DNA of 64,000 nucleotides from Thioalkalivibrio sp. K90mix (GCF_000025545.1 NC_013889.1:1233501-1297500), one strand, 5' to 3'. Counted from the first letter of the stretch, positions 1 to 8,837 are shown. Notes: generated by a model not told the origin, from the letters alone. Made by a program: numbers and translations.

Positions 1-240
1 TGTCGGGCATCGGACGCTTCAGCGCCCACTGACCGCGACTCGATCGACGAGAACTCGACGCCCATGCTGGAACAGACCCTGCAGACACAGGAGAGTCGGG
101 TGATTCTCAATGTCCTGCGCGAGTCGGGCGGACGGCGCAAGGAGGCGGCGGAACGTCTGGGCATCAGCCCCAGAACATTGCGTTACAAGATTGCCCGGTT
201 GCGGGAATCGGGCTTCGCGGTTCCTTCGTCGAGTCACTAG
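1..240 (+). CDS. fleR: Sigma-54-dependent response regulator, C-terminal end (FleR-like), 5' truncated by the window
   Basis: Frame 1 is open from the first base to a TAG at 238-240 and gives the last 79 residues. The visible part holds a Fis-type helix-turn-helix: an alpha-helix with 'ESRVILNVLRESGG', then 'RRKEAAERLGISPRTLRYKI', the typical DNA-binding end of NtrC-family activators. The AAA+ and receiver domains lie outside the window, so the name rests on the fold and on context. It sits directly upstream of a sigma-54 promoter and fliE, the position of fleR in Pseudomonas-type flagellar clusters. FleR is the response regulator of the FleSR pair and activates class III flagellar promoters with RpoN. 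Another NtrC-family member such as FleQ/FlrC cannot be excluded. Confidence 0.75.
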   Translation, partial: CRASDASAPTDRDSIDENSTPMLEQTLQTQESRVILNVLRESGGRRKEAAERLGISPRTLRYKIARLRESGFAVPSSSH

Positions 241-249
241 TGACCCGGC

Positions 250-265
250 TGGCATGGCCTTTGCT
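250..265 (+). promoter_or_regulatory. Sigma-54 (-24/-12) promoter for the fliE operon
   Basis: The bases TGGCATGGCCTTTGCT match the RpoN consensus TGGCAYR-N4-TTGCW at every defined position. The -24 GG (251-252) and -12 GC (263-264) have the required 12-bp offset. Transcription would start near 276, leaving about 85 nt of leader before fliE. The site begins 9 bp after the stop of the upstream FleR-like activator, which is the expected class of activator. Confidence 0.88.
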
Positions 266-360
266 TCGTGCTATTTCGGCGCCGACCGGCCACACGGGCA
301 TTGGCGCGAAGGGAAAGACACGCGCACGTGGGCGTGGATGGTGAATAGGGGAGTCGGATC

Positions 361-690
361 ATGAGCGAGATGCAGATTCAGAACGTGCTGGCCCAGATGC
401 GCCAACTGACCCAGAGCTCGGGCGTGGAGGGGACCAATCCCGCACAGCAGCCGGGCAAGGTCGGCGGGGCGGAGTTCCAGAACGTATTGCGCGACTCGCT
501 GCGCGGGGTGAATGATGTTCAGCAGAGTGCGACCGATCTGCAGACTCGCTTCGAGTTGGGCGACGAGAACGTCAGCCTGCCCCAGGTCATGGTGGCGATG
601 AACAAGTCGAGCATCGCGTTCGAGGCCACGAACCAGGTGCGCAACCGGCTCCTGAATGCGTATCAGGAAATCATGCGGATGCAGGTCTGA
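361..690 (+). CDS. fliE: Flagellar hook-basal body protein FliE
   Basis: This 109-residue protein is the usual size for FliE, the small adaptor that joins the MS ring to the proximal rod and is among the first export substrates. The N-terminus is Gln-rich ('MQIQNVLAQMRQLTQ'). The C-terminal half carries the conserved family signature 'LPQVMVAMNKSSIAFEAT' followed by 'QVRNRLLNAYQEIMRMQV'. The ATG lies about 7 nt after a GGGGAG ribosome-binding site. It is the first gene after the sigma-54 promoter at 250-265 and heads fliEFGHIJK, with 29 bp to fliF. Confidence 0.97.
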   Translation: MSEMQIQNVLAQMRQLTQSSGVEGTNPAQQPGKVGGAEFQNVLRDSLRGVNDVQQSATDLQTRFELGDENVSLPQVMVAMNKSSIAFEATNQVRNRLLNAYQEIMRMQV

Positions 691-719
691 TGCGCGGACC
701 CCACGGAGAATAAGTACTC

Positions 720-2378
720 ATGGCCGAGAACGCACAATCCCTGCCGACCGTAATCACGGGCGGTATCCGCGAGTTCAATGGCATGCCGGCGGGGCGCCAG
801 CTTGCGCTTCTGGGGATGCTCGCCGGCGCGATCGTGGTGATCGTGGCGGTACTGTACTGGGCCTTTCGGCCCACCTATGTGCCCCTGTTTCCGCGTATGG
901 AGAGCGAGGAAGCGGCAGAAGTGGTGCAGGCGCTTTCTCAGGCGGGAATTTCGTACCAGGTGGATGCCACGACCGGACAGGTGAAGGTACCCCAGGGCGA
1001 TGTAGCCGAGGCGCGTCTTCAGCTGGCATCGGAAGGCCTGCCGCGCTCGGGCGATGTGGGCTTCGAGTTGCTGCAGGAAGACACTGGACTGGGTACCAGC
1101 CGTATGGTCGAGGGGGCGCGTTTTCATCGTGCGATGGAAGGGGAGCTGGCGCGCACCGTTGCGTCCCTGGACGCGGTCGAACGGGCGCGCGTGCATATTG
1201 CGCAGGCCGAGCAGTCGGTGTTCGTACGCGATCGCCGGCCTGCCAGTGCCTCGGTGGTCGTTCATCTGCGTGGAAGTCGATCGCTTTCCGATTCGCAGGT
1301 GGCCGCGATCGTGCATCTGGTGGCCTCCAGCACCTCGGAGCTCGAGGCGGAGCGGGTGACGGTGGTCGATCAGCGTGGCCGTCTGTTGACGCAGGACGGC
1401 GCCGACCGCGGTGGCATGGCGAGCAGTGATCGCCTGTCCTTCTCGCGCGAGGTCGAGCAACGTTATGCCGAACGGATCCATGATCTGCTGGCCCCGATCG
1501 TGGGTTCGGACAAGGTGCGCGTCCAGGTCAATGCCGATATCGATTTTTCGCAGGTGGAACGTACCGAGGAGCTCTACGACCCGGAGACCATCGCCTTGCG
1601 CTCGGAGCAGACGCGCGAAGACGAGCGTACGGGGATGGACGGGGGCCCCGCTGGCGTCCCCGGTGCCCTGACGAATCAGCCGCCGGAGGGTGGAGCGGTT
1701 GAAGACCCGGAAGGCGAGATGGCCCCGGCCCCGTTGCCGACGAGCCGCAGCGCCAACGTTACGCGTAACTATGAGGTCGATCGACGCATCAACCATATCC
1801 GCGAGGCGCCGGGCGGTATCCGCCGGGTGTCCACCGCGGTGGTGGTGGACTTCCGTGAGCAGGTGGGCGAGGACGGCGCCACCGAGAGCGTGGCGCGCGA
1901 TGCGGAGGAGCTGGAACGGATCGAAGCGCTGGTGCGGGAAGCGGTTGGATTCTCGGAGGCCCGAGGCGATACGCTGAACGTCGTGACGGCGCCCTTTGAG
2001 GCCCCGGCGGAGGAGATGATCGAAGACGAGGTGCCGTTCTGGTCTCAGTCGTGGTTCCTCGAGATGGTCAAGATCGGCGCAGGCCTGTTGCTGGCACTGA
2101 TCCTGCTGCTGACGGTGGTGCGCCCGGCGCTCAAGCAGCTGATGGCGAGCCCGCCGCGTGATCGGCGGGCCGACCAGCAAAGGGCGTTGACGGACGAGTC
2201 GGACGACGATAGTGCCGGTGCGCCGGCGGGGTCGCAGTCGGCCGTGGCCGCACTGACGGGTCCCAAGGGGCCGGATCAGCAGGAGATGGATCTCGAGGCG
2301 GTACGCGAGATGGTGCGCGAGGATCCGAAGCGCGTGGCACAGGTAATGAAGACCTGGTTGGGTGACGATGGCCGTTGA
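720..2378 (+). CDS. fliF: Flagellar M-ring protein FliF
   Basis: This 552-residue protein forms the MS ring in the inner membrane, the base on which the flagellum is built. A first membrane segment lies near residues 31-48 and a second near 443-467. Between them is the periplasmic ring-building region, with conserved stretches such as 'FRPTYVPLF', 'EGELARTVASLDAVERARVH' and 'EVDRRINHIREAPGGI'. A Pro/Gly-rich low-complexity loop sits at about residues 300-345. The cytoplasmic tail ends in 'REMVREDPKRVAQVMKTWLG', the FliG-binding peptide. Its stop overlaps the start of fliG, consistent with coupled synthesis of ring and rotor. Confidence 0.98.
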   Translation: MAENAQSLPTVITGGIREFNGMPAGRQLALLGMLAGAIVVIVAVLYWAFRPTYVPLFPRMESEEAAEVVQALSQAGISYQVDATTGQVKVPQGDVAEARLQLASEGLPRSGDVGFELLQEDTGLGTSRMVEGARFHRAMEGELARTVASLDAVERARVHIAQAEQSVFVRDRRPASASVVVHLRGSRSLSDSQVAAIVHLVASSTSELEAERVTVVDQRGRLLTQDGADRGGMASSDRLSFSREVEQRYAERIHDLLAPIVGSDKVRVQVNADIDFSQVERTEELYDPETIALRSEQTREDERTGMDGGPAGVPGALTNQPPEGGAVEDPEGEMAPAPLPTSRSANVTRNYEVDRRINHIREAPGGIRRVSTAVVVDFREQVGEDGATESVARDAEELERIEALVREAVGFSEARGDTLNVVTAPFEAPAEEMIEDEVPFWSQSWFLEMVKIGAGLLLALILLLTVVRPALKQLMASPPRDRRADQQRALTDESDDDSAGAPAGSQSAVAALTGPKGPDQQEMDLEAVREMVREDPKRVAQVMKTWLGDDGR

Positions 2379-3381
2379 CAAGCAACCCAAAAAGCTCGAT
2401 GGCGCGGAACGCGCCGCGGTGTTCATGATGAGTCTCGGCGAGGAAGCCGCCGCCGAGGTCATGCGCCATATGGGGCCCAAAGAGGTGCAGAAGATCGGGA
2501 CCGCGATGGCCTCGATGGACCGCATCTCGCGCGCGGATGTGGACTCCGCGCTGCACGATTTTTCCACGCATGTGCAGGAACAAACGGCGCTTGGCGTGGG
2601 CGCCGATGAGTACGTGCGCAGCGTGCTGGAGAATGCCCTTGGGGAGAAGGCCTCGGGCGTTATCGACCGGATCCTGCTGGGGCGCAATTCCAAGGGCATC
2701 GATGCCCTTAAGTGGCTGGACCCGCGCGCGATCGCCGACATGCTGCGCAACGAGCACCCTCAAATCGTCGCGATTGTGCTGTCGCACCTGGATTCCGATC
2801 AGGCATCGGACACGCTGCAATACCTGCCTACCCGCGTGCAGACGGACATCGTGATGCGGATCGCGACGCTGGACGGCATCCAGCCTCAGGCGCTGCAGGA
2901 GCTGGATGAAATCCTGGATCGGCAGCTGTCGGGGAATGCCGCCAGCAAGACCTCTATGCTGGGTGGGGTGCGCACAGCCGCGAACATCATGAACCTGATG
3001 GAAGGCTCGCGCGAGGCCGAGATCATGGAATCCATCAAGGAGTCCGATTCGGATCTTGGCGGGCGTATCGAAGAAGAGATGTTCGTCTTCGAGAACCTGG
3101 TGGATATCGACGATCGCGGTATCCAGACCCTGCTGCGCGAGATCTCCACCGATTCGCTGGTGTTGGCGATGAAGGGTGCCGACGAGGAACTCCAGGACAA
3201 GATTTTCCGCAATATGTCCAAGCGTGCGGCCGAGATGCTGCGTGAGGACCTGGAGGCCAAGGGCCCGGTCCGCGTGAGTGAGGTCGAGGCCGCTCAGAAG
3301 GAGATCCTGGCGGTGGCCCGTCGCCTTGCCGAGAACGGCGAGATCGTGCTCGGCGGGCAGGGTAGCGAGGCGATGTTGTGA
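2368..3381 (+). CDS. fliG: Flagellar motor switch protein FliG
   Basis: FliG is the rotor component that meets the stator and transmits torque and switching. The N-terminus 'DGAERAAVFMMSLGEEAAAE' binds FliF. The middle domain has 'LLRNEHPQ'-like 'MLRNEHPQIVAIVLSHLD', and the C-terminus carries the charged torque helix around 'DDRGIQTLLREISTDSLVLA'. I use the ATG at 2368 (337 residues, MAVDKQ...). An in-frame GTG six bases earlier (2362) is the alternative. The gene overlaps fliF by 11 bp and its own stop overlaps the GTG of fliH, as in a tightly coupled operon. Confidence 0.97.
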   Translation: MAVDKQPKKLDGAERAAVFMMSLGEEAAAEVMRHMGPKEVQKIGTAMASMDRISRADVDSALHDFSTHVQEQTALGVGADEYVRSVLENALGEKASGVIDRILLGRNSKGIDALKWLDPRAIADMLRNEHPQIVAIVLSHLDSDQASDTLQYLPTRVQTDIVMRIATLDGIQPQALQELDEILDRQLSGNAASKTSMLGGVRTAANIMNLMEGSREAEIMESIKESDSDLGGRIEEEMFVFENLVDIDDRGIQTLLREISTDSLVLAMKGADEELQDKIFRNMSKRAAEMLREDLEAKGPVRVSEVEAAQKEILAVARRLAENGEIVLGGQGSEAML

Positions 3382-4079
3382 CGTCCCGTCCCGGCGCTCA
3401 GGTGCGGGTCCATGACCCCGACGCGTCGGTTTGGGAACCGCCGGAGATTGGCGATGAAGGGCTGCGTCCGGCGCGAAGGCTGCCAACGGCCGCCGAGATC
3501 GAGGCGATCGAGGAACAGGCGCGTCAGAATGGGTTCGAGGCCGGATACGCCGAAGGCCACGAGGTCGGGAAACAGGAGGCCGAGAAGGCCGCGCGGGCAA
3601 AGGCGGACAAGCAGCTGCGCGAGACGGTGGCCAAACTGGAATCACTGGCAGGCGGTCTGACCGACCCGTTGGCCGCAGCCGCCGACCAGCTGGAGCCGGA
3701 GCTCCTGACCTTGACCGTCGCCCTGGCCCGCAAGGTGCTGGCTGCGGAGCTGGAGACGCGACCGGAACTGATCGAACAGGTGTTGCATCAGGCCTTGGAA
3801 CAACTGCCTGGGCGGAGTCAGGAAGTGCGGGTGCATGTTCACCCGGATGATCGCAGTTTGCTGGACGAATATGCCCAGTCGCTGGATACGCGGGTGCGCT
3901 GGGTCGCGGATACCACCCTTGCGCGGGGTGGCTGCCGCGTCGAGTCGGGCGCGGCGTCTGTGGACGCCTCGCTGGAGCGCCGCCTGCAACAGGCGGTAGA
4001 GGCGGTCTGGGGCGATCTGGCCGAACCTGCCCGTCCGGCGGCGCCCGAGGATGCTTCGGCATCGGAGGATGATTCATGA
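3378..4079 (+). CDS. fliH: Flagellar assembly protein FliH
   Basis: This 233-residue protein is the dimeric regulator and anchor of the export ATPase FliI. It starts at a GTG that shares bases with the fliG stop (GTGA). The N-terminal third is variable. Residues about 40-75 are rich in Glu/Ala and contain the Gly-spaced pattern '[20 protein letters not shown]', the GxxxG-like helix repeat typical of FliH. The C-terminal half is the conserved FliH/SctL domain with '[20 protein letters not shown]' and '[13 protein letters not shown]'. The stop overlaps the fliI start by 4 bp. Confidence 0.95.
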   Translation: MTSRPGAQVRVHDPDASVWEPPEIGDEGLRPARRLPTAAEIEAIEEQARQNGFEAGYAEGHEVGKQEAEKAARAKADKQLRETVAKLESLAGGLTDPLAAAADQLEPELLTLTVALARKVLAAELETRPELIEQVLHQALEQLPGRSQEVRVHVHPDDRSLLDEYAQSLDTRVRWVADTTLARGGCRVESGAASVDASLERRLQQAVEAVWGDLAEPARPAAPEDASASEDDS

Positions 4080-5452
4080 GCTCCCCCGTCGACACCCTGC
4101 GCAAGCGGGGGCAAGAGCAACTGACCACCGGGCTTCTGGATCGTCTGCAGCAGTCGCGTGGCCGGCTGGAGCGCGTGCAACCGCCTCAGTCTGAAGGCCG
4201 CCTGTCGCGGCTGACCGGCCTGACCTTCGAGGCCGAAGGACTGCGCCTGCCGATGGGGGGGCGAGCGCTGATCCACGGCGAGAATGGCGCGGCCGTCCCG
4301 GCCGAGGTGGTGGGGTTCCAGAACGACCGCACCTTTCTGATGCCGGAGGAGCTGGCCTCGGGCCTGACGCCCGGTGCGCGCATTGAACCACTGGATATCC
4401 AACGCGAGATCCCGGTCGGGGACGCGCTGCTCGGGCGCGTGATCGATGCCAATGGCCAGCCGCTGGATGGGAAAGGGCCCTTGCGCGCGCGCGACCACAG
4501 TCCGCTGTCGGGCCGCCCGATCAACCCGCTACAGCGGGCGCCGGTGCGGGAACCGCTGGATGTCGGGATACGCTCGATCAACGGGCTGCTGTCGGTCGGG
4601 AGGGGACAACGGCTGGGCCTGTTCGCCGGCTCCGGTGTCGGGAAGAGTGTCTTGCTCGGGATGATGACGCGCAACACCAGTGCCGATGTGATCGTGGTTG
4701 GTTTGATCGGCGAGCGTGGTCGCGAAGTGAATGAATTCATCCACGAGATTCTGGACGAGGAGTCCCGCCAGAGAACCGTGGTCGTAGCCGTGCCTGCCGA
4801 TCAGTCGCCACTGCTTCGCCAGCACGGCGCCTGGGTGGCCACTACGGTCGCGGAATCCTTCCGCGACCGTGGGCTCAATGTGCTGCTGTTGATGGATTCG
4901 CTCACGCGCTTTGCTCAAGGGGCGCGCGAGATCGCGATGGCGATTGGCGAGCCACCAGCCTCCAAGGGCTATGCCGCCTCGGTGTTTGCGCGTCTGCCGC
5001 AATTGGTGGAGCGAGCCGGTAACGGCGATGTGGGCGGTGGTTCGATCACGGCGTTCTATACGGTGCTGGCCGAGGGGGATGACCAGAACGATCCGATCGT
5101 GGATGCGGCGCGTGCGATCCTCGACGGGCACGTGGTCCTGTCGCGCGAGATCGCGGAGACCGGGCGCTATCCCGCGATCGACGTGTCGGCGTCGGTCTCG
5201 CGAGTGATGAGCGCGCTGATCACGCCGGAGCACGAGCAGGCGGCCCGGCGCTTCCGGGATCTTGCCTCGACCTACATGCGCAACCGCGACCTGATTGCCG
5301 TGGGCGCCTACCGCAGGGGGGCGGATACCCATCTGGACGAAGCGGTGGCGATGCACGAGCGGCTGGAGGCCTATCTTGGACAGGGCCGCGACGAGGCGGT
5401 CGGGTTTGATCAGGCCCGCGACGAACTCCTGGCCTTGATCGGGGGCGCCTGA
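4076..5452 (+). CDS. fliI: Flagellum-specific export ATPase FliI
   Basis: FliI powers or regulates entry of substrates into the flagellar type III export gate. The 458-residue length matches the family. The Walker A motif GSGVGKS is at residues 185-191, the Walker B region is '[15 protein letters not shown]', and the T3SS ATPase signature '[20 protein letters not shown]' follows. The fold is that of an F1-beta-like ATPase. It lies between its partners fliH (4-bp overlap) and fliJ (1-bp gap), the standard FliHIJ export-ATPase module. Confidence 0.98.
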   Translation: MSSPVDTLRKRGQEQLTTGLLDRLQQSRGRLERVQPPQSEGRLSRLTGLTFEAEGLRLPMGGRALIHGENGAAVPAEVVGFQNDRTFLMPEELASGLTPGARIEPLDIQREIPVGDALLGRVIDANGQPLDGKGPLRARDHSPLSGRPINPLQRAPVREPLDVGIRSINGLLSVGRGQRLGLFAGSGVGKSVLLGMMTRNTSADVIVVGLIGERGREVNEFIHEILDEESRQRTVVVAVPADQSPLLRQHGAWVATTVAESFRDRGLNVLLLMDSLTRFAQGAREIAMAIGEPPASKGYAASVFARLPQLVERAGNGDVGGGSITAFYTVLAEGDDQNDPIVDAARAILDGHVVLSREIAETGRYPAIDVSASVSRVMSALITPEHEQAARRFRDLASTYMRNRDLIAVGAYRRGADTHLDEAVAMHERLEAYLGQGRDEAVGFDQARDELLALIGGA

Positions 5453-5453
5453 A

Positions 5454-5906
5454 ATGGATTCCCGGCGGCTGGAACGTCTTTTGCGTCTGCGACGCATCGA
5501 GGAAAGTGAAGCCACGCGCCAACTGGGGGCGCGACTGCAACAACTGGACGCTGTCGAGACCCAGCGGACTCAGCTGGAGGGCTATCAGCTCGAGTATCTC
5601 CGCGCGCCACTGCCCGACGACACAAATCAGCTCAAGTGGCTTTCCGGGATGCGGGATCAGTTGCGGCATGCCCTGGAACAGCAGGATCTTCGCGCGCAGG
5701 CCGCGGGTGCACAGGCGGAGCAGGCACGCCAGGAGTGGCTGCTCCGCCACCGGGCGGTGATGTCCCTGGAAAAGCTCCTGGAGCGCCGCATTGCAGAACA
5801 GGAGCGAGAGGCCGACCGCCGTCGCCAGCATGAGCAGGACATGTGGGCGACCCGGCAAGTGCACACGCGCGCGCAGGCTGCGCACCAGGACTGGCAAGAA
5901 TCTTGA
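5454..5906 (+). CDS. fliJ: Flagellar export protein FliJ
   Basis: This 150-residue, almost wholly helical coiled-coil protein is rich in Gln, Arg, Glu and Leu and fits FliJ in size and position. FliJ is the central stalk of the FliI hexamer and also a chaperone-escort factor. The N-terminal 'SRRLERLLRLRRIEESEATR' and the long heptad-like helix to 'WATRQVHTRAQAAHQDW' are typical, although primary conservation in this family is weak. The ATG follows the fliI stop after one base. The call depends partly on gene order. Confidence 0.92.
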   Translation: MDSRRLERLLRLRRIEESEATRQLGARLQQLDAVETQRTQLEGYQLEYLRAPLPDDTNQLKWLSGMRDQLRHALEQQDLRAQAAGAQAEQARQEWLLRHRAVMSLEKLLERRIAEQEREADRRRQHEQDMWATRQVHTRAQAAHQDWQES

Positions 5907-5922
5907 ATAAGCTGACCAGGAA

Positions 5923-5949
5923 TGCCCGGCAACGGCTGCGAGCCGGGCA
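5923..5949 (+). other. Stem-loop in the fliJ-fliK junction
   Basis: TGCCCGGC (5923-5930) and GCCGGGCA (5942-5949) form a perfect 8-bp stem with an 11-nt loop. It sits 16 nt after the fliJ stop and ends 20 nt before the preferred fliK start. No T-run follows, so a processing or translation-control hairpin is more likely than a terminator. Confidence 0.5.
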
Positions 5950-5969
5950 ATGAATCAGAGGATCCATTG

Positions 5970-7064
5970 ATGATCGCGACAGGCAATGCCGGTCAGGGGA
6001 TGATGCCGCTGCTGCAGTTGTTGGGGGCTGGCAGTGACCTCAAGGACCTTCAGGCGCTCGAAGGCCTCGAAGGGCTGAAGGACCTGAAAACCGCAGACGG
6101 CGAGGGCTTCCTCGATATTCTTCGGCCGCAGCTTGAGGCGCTGCTGGTCGATCTGGGCGTCGGTGAGGAGGAGCTTGAGGGGCTCGATCTGGACGGCATG
6201 CTGGCCCGCTTGCAGTCCCTGATGGACGAGGGAGAACTGGCCGTCGAAGTCGAGCCGGGCGGCAAGGATTTGCCGCTGGCCGCGCTTATGACGGCAGTCG
6301 ATGATCGCCCCGGTCCGCCCGTTGCGCGGATGGACCGCGCCGATGAAAGCGGTGGTGCGCGCGAGATCAAGCCGTTGCCGGCAGCGGTCATGCGGCTGTT
6401 CCTCGAGTCCAGCCAGGGCCCGGCTGGCTCGACTGGTTCGGGTAGCGTGGCGGGTATCGAGCTGCTGGGTCCGAATAGCCGCCTTTCGCGCGAAAATGTG
6501 CTGGAGCTGCTGGCGCAATGGATGTCCCAGGGGACGGACACGCAAAGGGGGCAGGTACGCGCGGAACCCCTGGCCGGAATTTTGCCGGCGCATGTACAGG
6601 CTGCGGAAGGCAGCGAGGGCTCACGCAGCTCGCTGCGCCTGGACCTGGCGCGGCTGCTGCAACCGGGTGGTGAGCGCGAGCTGACGGACCAGATCCGCAT
6701 GCTGGCGCGTGCCCAGGGCGGCCGTACGGAGATCAAGCTGCACCCGCCGCAACTGGGGACACTCGATGTCCGTCTGAACGTCGATGGTGATCGGGCCACG
6801 GTCCAGTTCATCAGTGCAAATCCGGTGACCCGCGAGGTCCTGGAGGCGGCGATGCCCCGGCTGCGCGAGAGTCTCGCCCAGAGTGGACTCACGCTCGAGG
6901 ATGCGACCGTGTCCGATCAGACGGCCGAAGAGCACGAAGGTCAGCAGGCATTGGCTGACGGGCAGCGGGCCCGGAACGAGGCCGATGAGCCCGAGGCCGA
7001 GGGCGAGCAGGCCACGGGTAGCACCCTTTCGATGCTGAACCGCCGGCTCGACCTCTTTGCCTGA
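5970..7064 (+). CDS. fliK: Flagellar hook-length control protein FliK
   Basis: FliK is the secreted molecular ruler that sets hook length and triggers the switch to filament export. With the ATG at 5970 it has 364 residues. This start has an AGAGGAT ribosome-binding site at a good distance, whereas an in-frame ATG at 5922 has almost no spacer and would place the hairpin inside the gene. The N-terminal two thirds are low-complexity, Leu/Gly/Asp/Glu-rich and poorly conserved. Residues about 245-320 form the conserved Flg_hook domain, with 'RTEIKLHPPQLGTLDVRLNV' and 'TREVLEAAMPRLRESL'. It is the last gene of the fliE operon. Confidence 0.93.
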   Translation: MIATGNAGQGMMPLLQLLGAGSDLKDLQALEGLEGLKDLKTADGEGFLDILRPQLEALLVDLGVGEEELEGLDLDGMLARLQSLMDEGELAVEVEPGGKDLPLAALMTAVDDRPGPPVARMDRADESGGAREIKPLPAAVMRLFLESSQGPAGSTGSGSVAGIELLGPNSRLSRENVLELLAQWMSQGTDTQRGQVRAEPLAGILPAHVQAAEGSEGSRSSLRLDLARLLQPGGERELTDQIRMLARAQGGRTEIKLHPPQLGTLDVRLNVDGDRATVQFISANPVTREVLEAAMPRLRESLAQSGLTLEDATVSDQTAEEHEGQQALADGQRARNEADEPEAEGEQATGSTLSMLNRRLDLFA

Positions 7065-7082
7065 GTAAGTCCGTTTGCAAGA

Positions 7083-7108
7083 GACCGGGTGCGTAAACCC
7101 GCCCGGTC
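7083..7108 (+). terminator. Hairpin after fliK, probable end of the fliE operon
   Basis: GACCGGG (7083-7089) pairs perfectly with CCCGGTC (7102-7108) around a 12-nt loop, 18 nt after the fliK stop. Only short T/C-rich sequence follows, so it is not a textbook intrinsic terminator. Because a new sigma-54 promoter starts at 7265, an operon boundary here is plausible. Confidence 0.45.
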
Positions 7109-7264
7109 GTTCCCACCCCCGGTTGTTGTGCCGCCAAGATCCCGTCTTCTGCCGGGTTCGGGGCGGCTGAATCTTGACGATTCCCCTTTTTGCTCCTGGT
7201 TACACCCCTCCGGCGTTCTCTTGGAATCCGCGTAAGCAGCGGAAATAATTATATAAAATGATGT

Positions 7265-7280
7265 TGGCACCGCCTTTGCT
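7265..7280 (+). promoter_or_regulatory. Sigma-54 (-24/-12) promoter for the fliL operon
   Basis: TGGCACCGCCTTTGCT fits the RpoN consensus with a single mismatch (C at the seventh position) and correct GG (7266-7267) to GC (7278-7279) spacing. The expected transcription start is near 7291, about 63 nt before fliL. It is preceded at about 7240-7262 by an unusually AT-rich stretch, a possible bend or protein-binding site upstream of the promoter. The rest of the 289-bp gap holds only the hairpin listed above and a weak one at 7169-7183. Confidence 0.85.
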
Positions 7281-7353
7281 ATGAGTTCAGGCAATAGTCA
7301 GCGCGATCCCGTGCCGTCAACATGGACGGATTCACGAATCTCGAGGGTGGGAA

Positions 7354-7842
7354 ATGGCGGAGAAAGAAGTCGAACTGGGTGAAGAAGGCGCCGGCGAAAA
7401 GGGCAAGAAGGGGCTGACCTGGATTGTCATTTTGCTGGTGCTCGTGTTCGCCGGGGCCGGTGCGGCGGCTGCGTGGTTTTTCTTGTCCGGCGGTGACGAG
7501 GAAGAGACCGGCGAAGAAGGCCCTGCCGAGCGCCACTACCACGGACTGGAGCCGATGACCGTGAACATTGATGGGCCCGGACGCATTCGCTATCTCCGGC
7601 TCGAGCTAAGCGTCGTGACAACCGACCCTGAGGTGATTGCAGCGCTGGAGCGGCATATGCCGGCCGTTCGCAATGATGTGCTGGGCCTGCTTGGAGAGAA
7701 ACACTACGACGACCTCAATACGCGTGACGGGAAGGAATCGCTCGCCGAGGAGCTGCGCGAGGCGATCGCCGAGATCCTTGAGGAGCGGGACGCACCACAT
7801 GATGTGGAAGCGGTGCGCTTTAACGAACTGGTCATGCAGTAG
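7354..7842 (+). CDS. fliL: Flagellar basal body-associated protein FliL
   Basis: This 162-residue single-pass inner-membrane protein has an acidic/lysine cytoplasmic N-terminus, one membrane helix at about residues 21-44 and a periplasmic domain. The conserved FliL parts are 'HGLEPMTVNIDGPGRIRYLR' and the C-terminal 'VEAVRFNELVMQ'. FliL rings surround the stator and improve torque and stator retention. It is the first gene of the second flagellar operon, behind the promoter at 7265-7280, and ends 8 bp before fliM. Confidence 0.95.
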   Translation: MAEKEVELGEEGAGEKGKKGLTWIVILLVLVFAGAGAAAAWFFLSGGDEEETGEEGPAERHYHGLEPMTVNIDGPGRIRYLRLELSVVTTDPEVIAALERHMPAVRNDVLGLLGEKHYDDLNTRDGKESLAEELREAIAEILEERDAPHDVEAVRFNELVMQ

Positions 7843-7850
7843 GCACCACC

Positions 7851-8825
7851 ATGGCGCAAACGGACATCCTCAGCCAGGACGAGATCGACGCCCTCCTGCA
7901 CGGCGTCGATGACGGCGATATCGAAACGGATGACCCGTTTCCGAATGACGGAGAGGCCCGCGAATTCAACTTCGCGACGCAGGATCGGATCGTGCGTGGG
8001 CGCATGCCCACGCTGGAGATGATCAACGAGCGCTTTGCACGACACCTTCGGGTACGCCTGTTCAATATGCTGCGCCGCTCCGCGGAACTCTCCGTGGTCG
8101 GCACGCGTGTCTCGAAGTTTTCGGAGTACATGCACTCGTTGTTCGTGCCGACCAGCCTGAACCTGGTGCGGGCCCATCCGCTGCACGGGACCGGTCTGTT
8201 CGTGTTCGACCCGAAGCTGGTGTTCATCCTGGTCGACAACTTCTTTGGTGGCGATGGCCGCTACCACACGCGCATCGAGGGACGTGATTTCACGCCGATG
8301 GAGATGCGCGTGGTCCACGGCATCCTCGAAGGCGCATTCGAGGACATGGTCAAGGCCTGGCAGCCGGTCATGGATCTGCGCTTCGAGTTCCTGAACTCGG
8401 AGGTGAACCCGCAGTTCGCCAATATCGTATCGCCCACCGAGATCGTCGTGATTAGCGAGTTCCATATCGAGCTCGATGGTGGCGGCGGCAATCTGCATTT
8501 CACCTTGCCGTACTCGATGATCGAGCCGATCCGCGAGCAGCTGGACACCGGGCTGCAGTCGGACCGATCGGACGTGGATCAGCGCTGGATGAAGGCGCTG
8601 GAAGAAGAGATCCAGGACGCGGAGGTCGAGGTGAGCTCCACGCTGACCGAGACCGAGGTGACGGTGCAGGAGCTGCTCGATATCCAGCCGGGCGACATTA
8701 TCCCGATCAATCTCCCCGAGACCGTGACATTAAAAGTCGAAGATATCCCGCTGTTTCGCGGGAAGTTTGGCGTATCCGATGGCAAGAATGCGATCCAAGT
8801 GACGGATCGCATTATCAAGCGATAG
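7851..8825 (+). CDS. fliM: Flagellar motor switch protein FliM
   Basis: FliM is the C-ring subunit that binds phosphorylated CheY. The 324-residue protein starts with the CheY-binding peptide 'ILSQDEIDALLHGVDDG' at about residues 6-22. The CheC-like middle domain follows ('DKLV'-type 'DPKLVFILVDNFFGGDGRY'), and a C-terminal SpoA domain ends in 'IPLFRGKFGVSDGKNAIQVT'. The start at 7851 gives the canonical MAQTD... N-terminus. It is flanked by fliL (8-bp gap) and fliN (12-bp gap). Confidence 0.98.
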   Translation: MAQTDILSQDEIDALLHGVDDGDIETDDPFPNDGEAREFNFATQDRIVRGRMPTLEMINERFARHLRVRLFNMLRRSAELSVVGTRVSKFSEYMHSLFVPTSLNLVRAHPLHGTGLFVFDPKLVFILVDNFFGGDGRYHTRIEGRDFTPMEMRVVHGILEGAFEDMVKAWQPVMDLRFEFLNSEVNPQFANIVSPTEIVVISEFHIELDGGGGNLHFTLPYSMIEPIREQLDTGLQSDRSDVDQRWMKALEEEIQDAEVEVSSTLTETEVTVQELLDIQPGDIIPINLPETVTLKVEDIPLFRGKFGVSDGKNAIQVTDRIIKR

Positions 8826-8837
8826 AGGGCTGCACTC

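Noticed and set aside
663-2750. 695-codon open frame on the minus strand across fliF and fliG
   Set aside because: It is fully antisense to two well-conserved genes, is rich in His/Arg/Gln as expected for the complement of GC-rich codons, and has no recognisable domain.
7169-7183. GAATC/GATTC mini-hairpin followed by CCCTTTTT, as a fliK terminator
   Set aside because: A 5-bp stem is too weak, and a more stable hairpin lies nearer to fliK (7083-7108).
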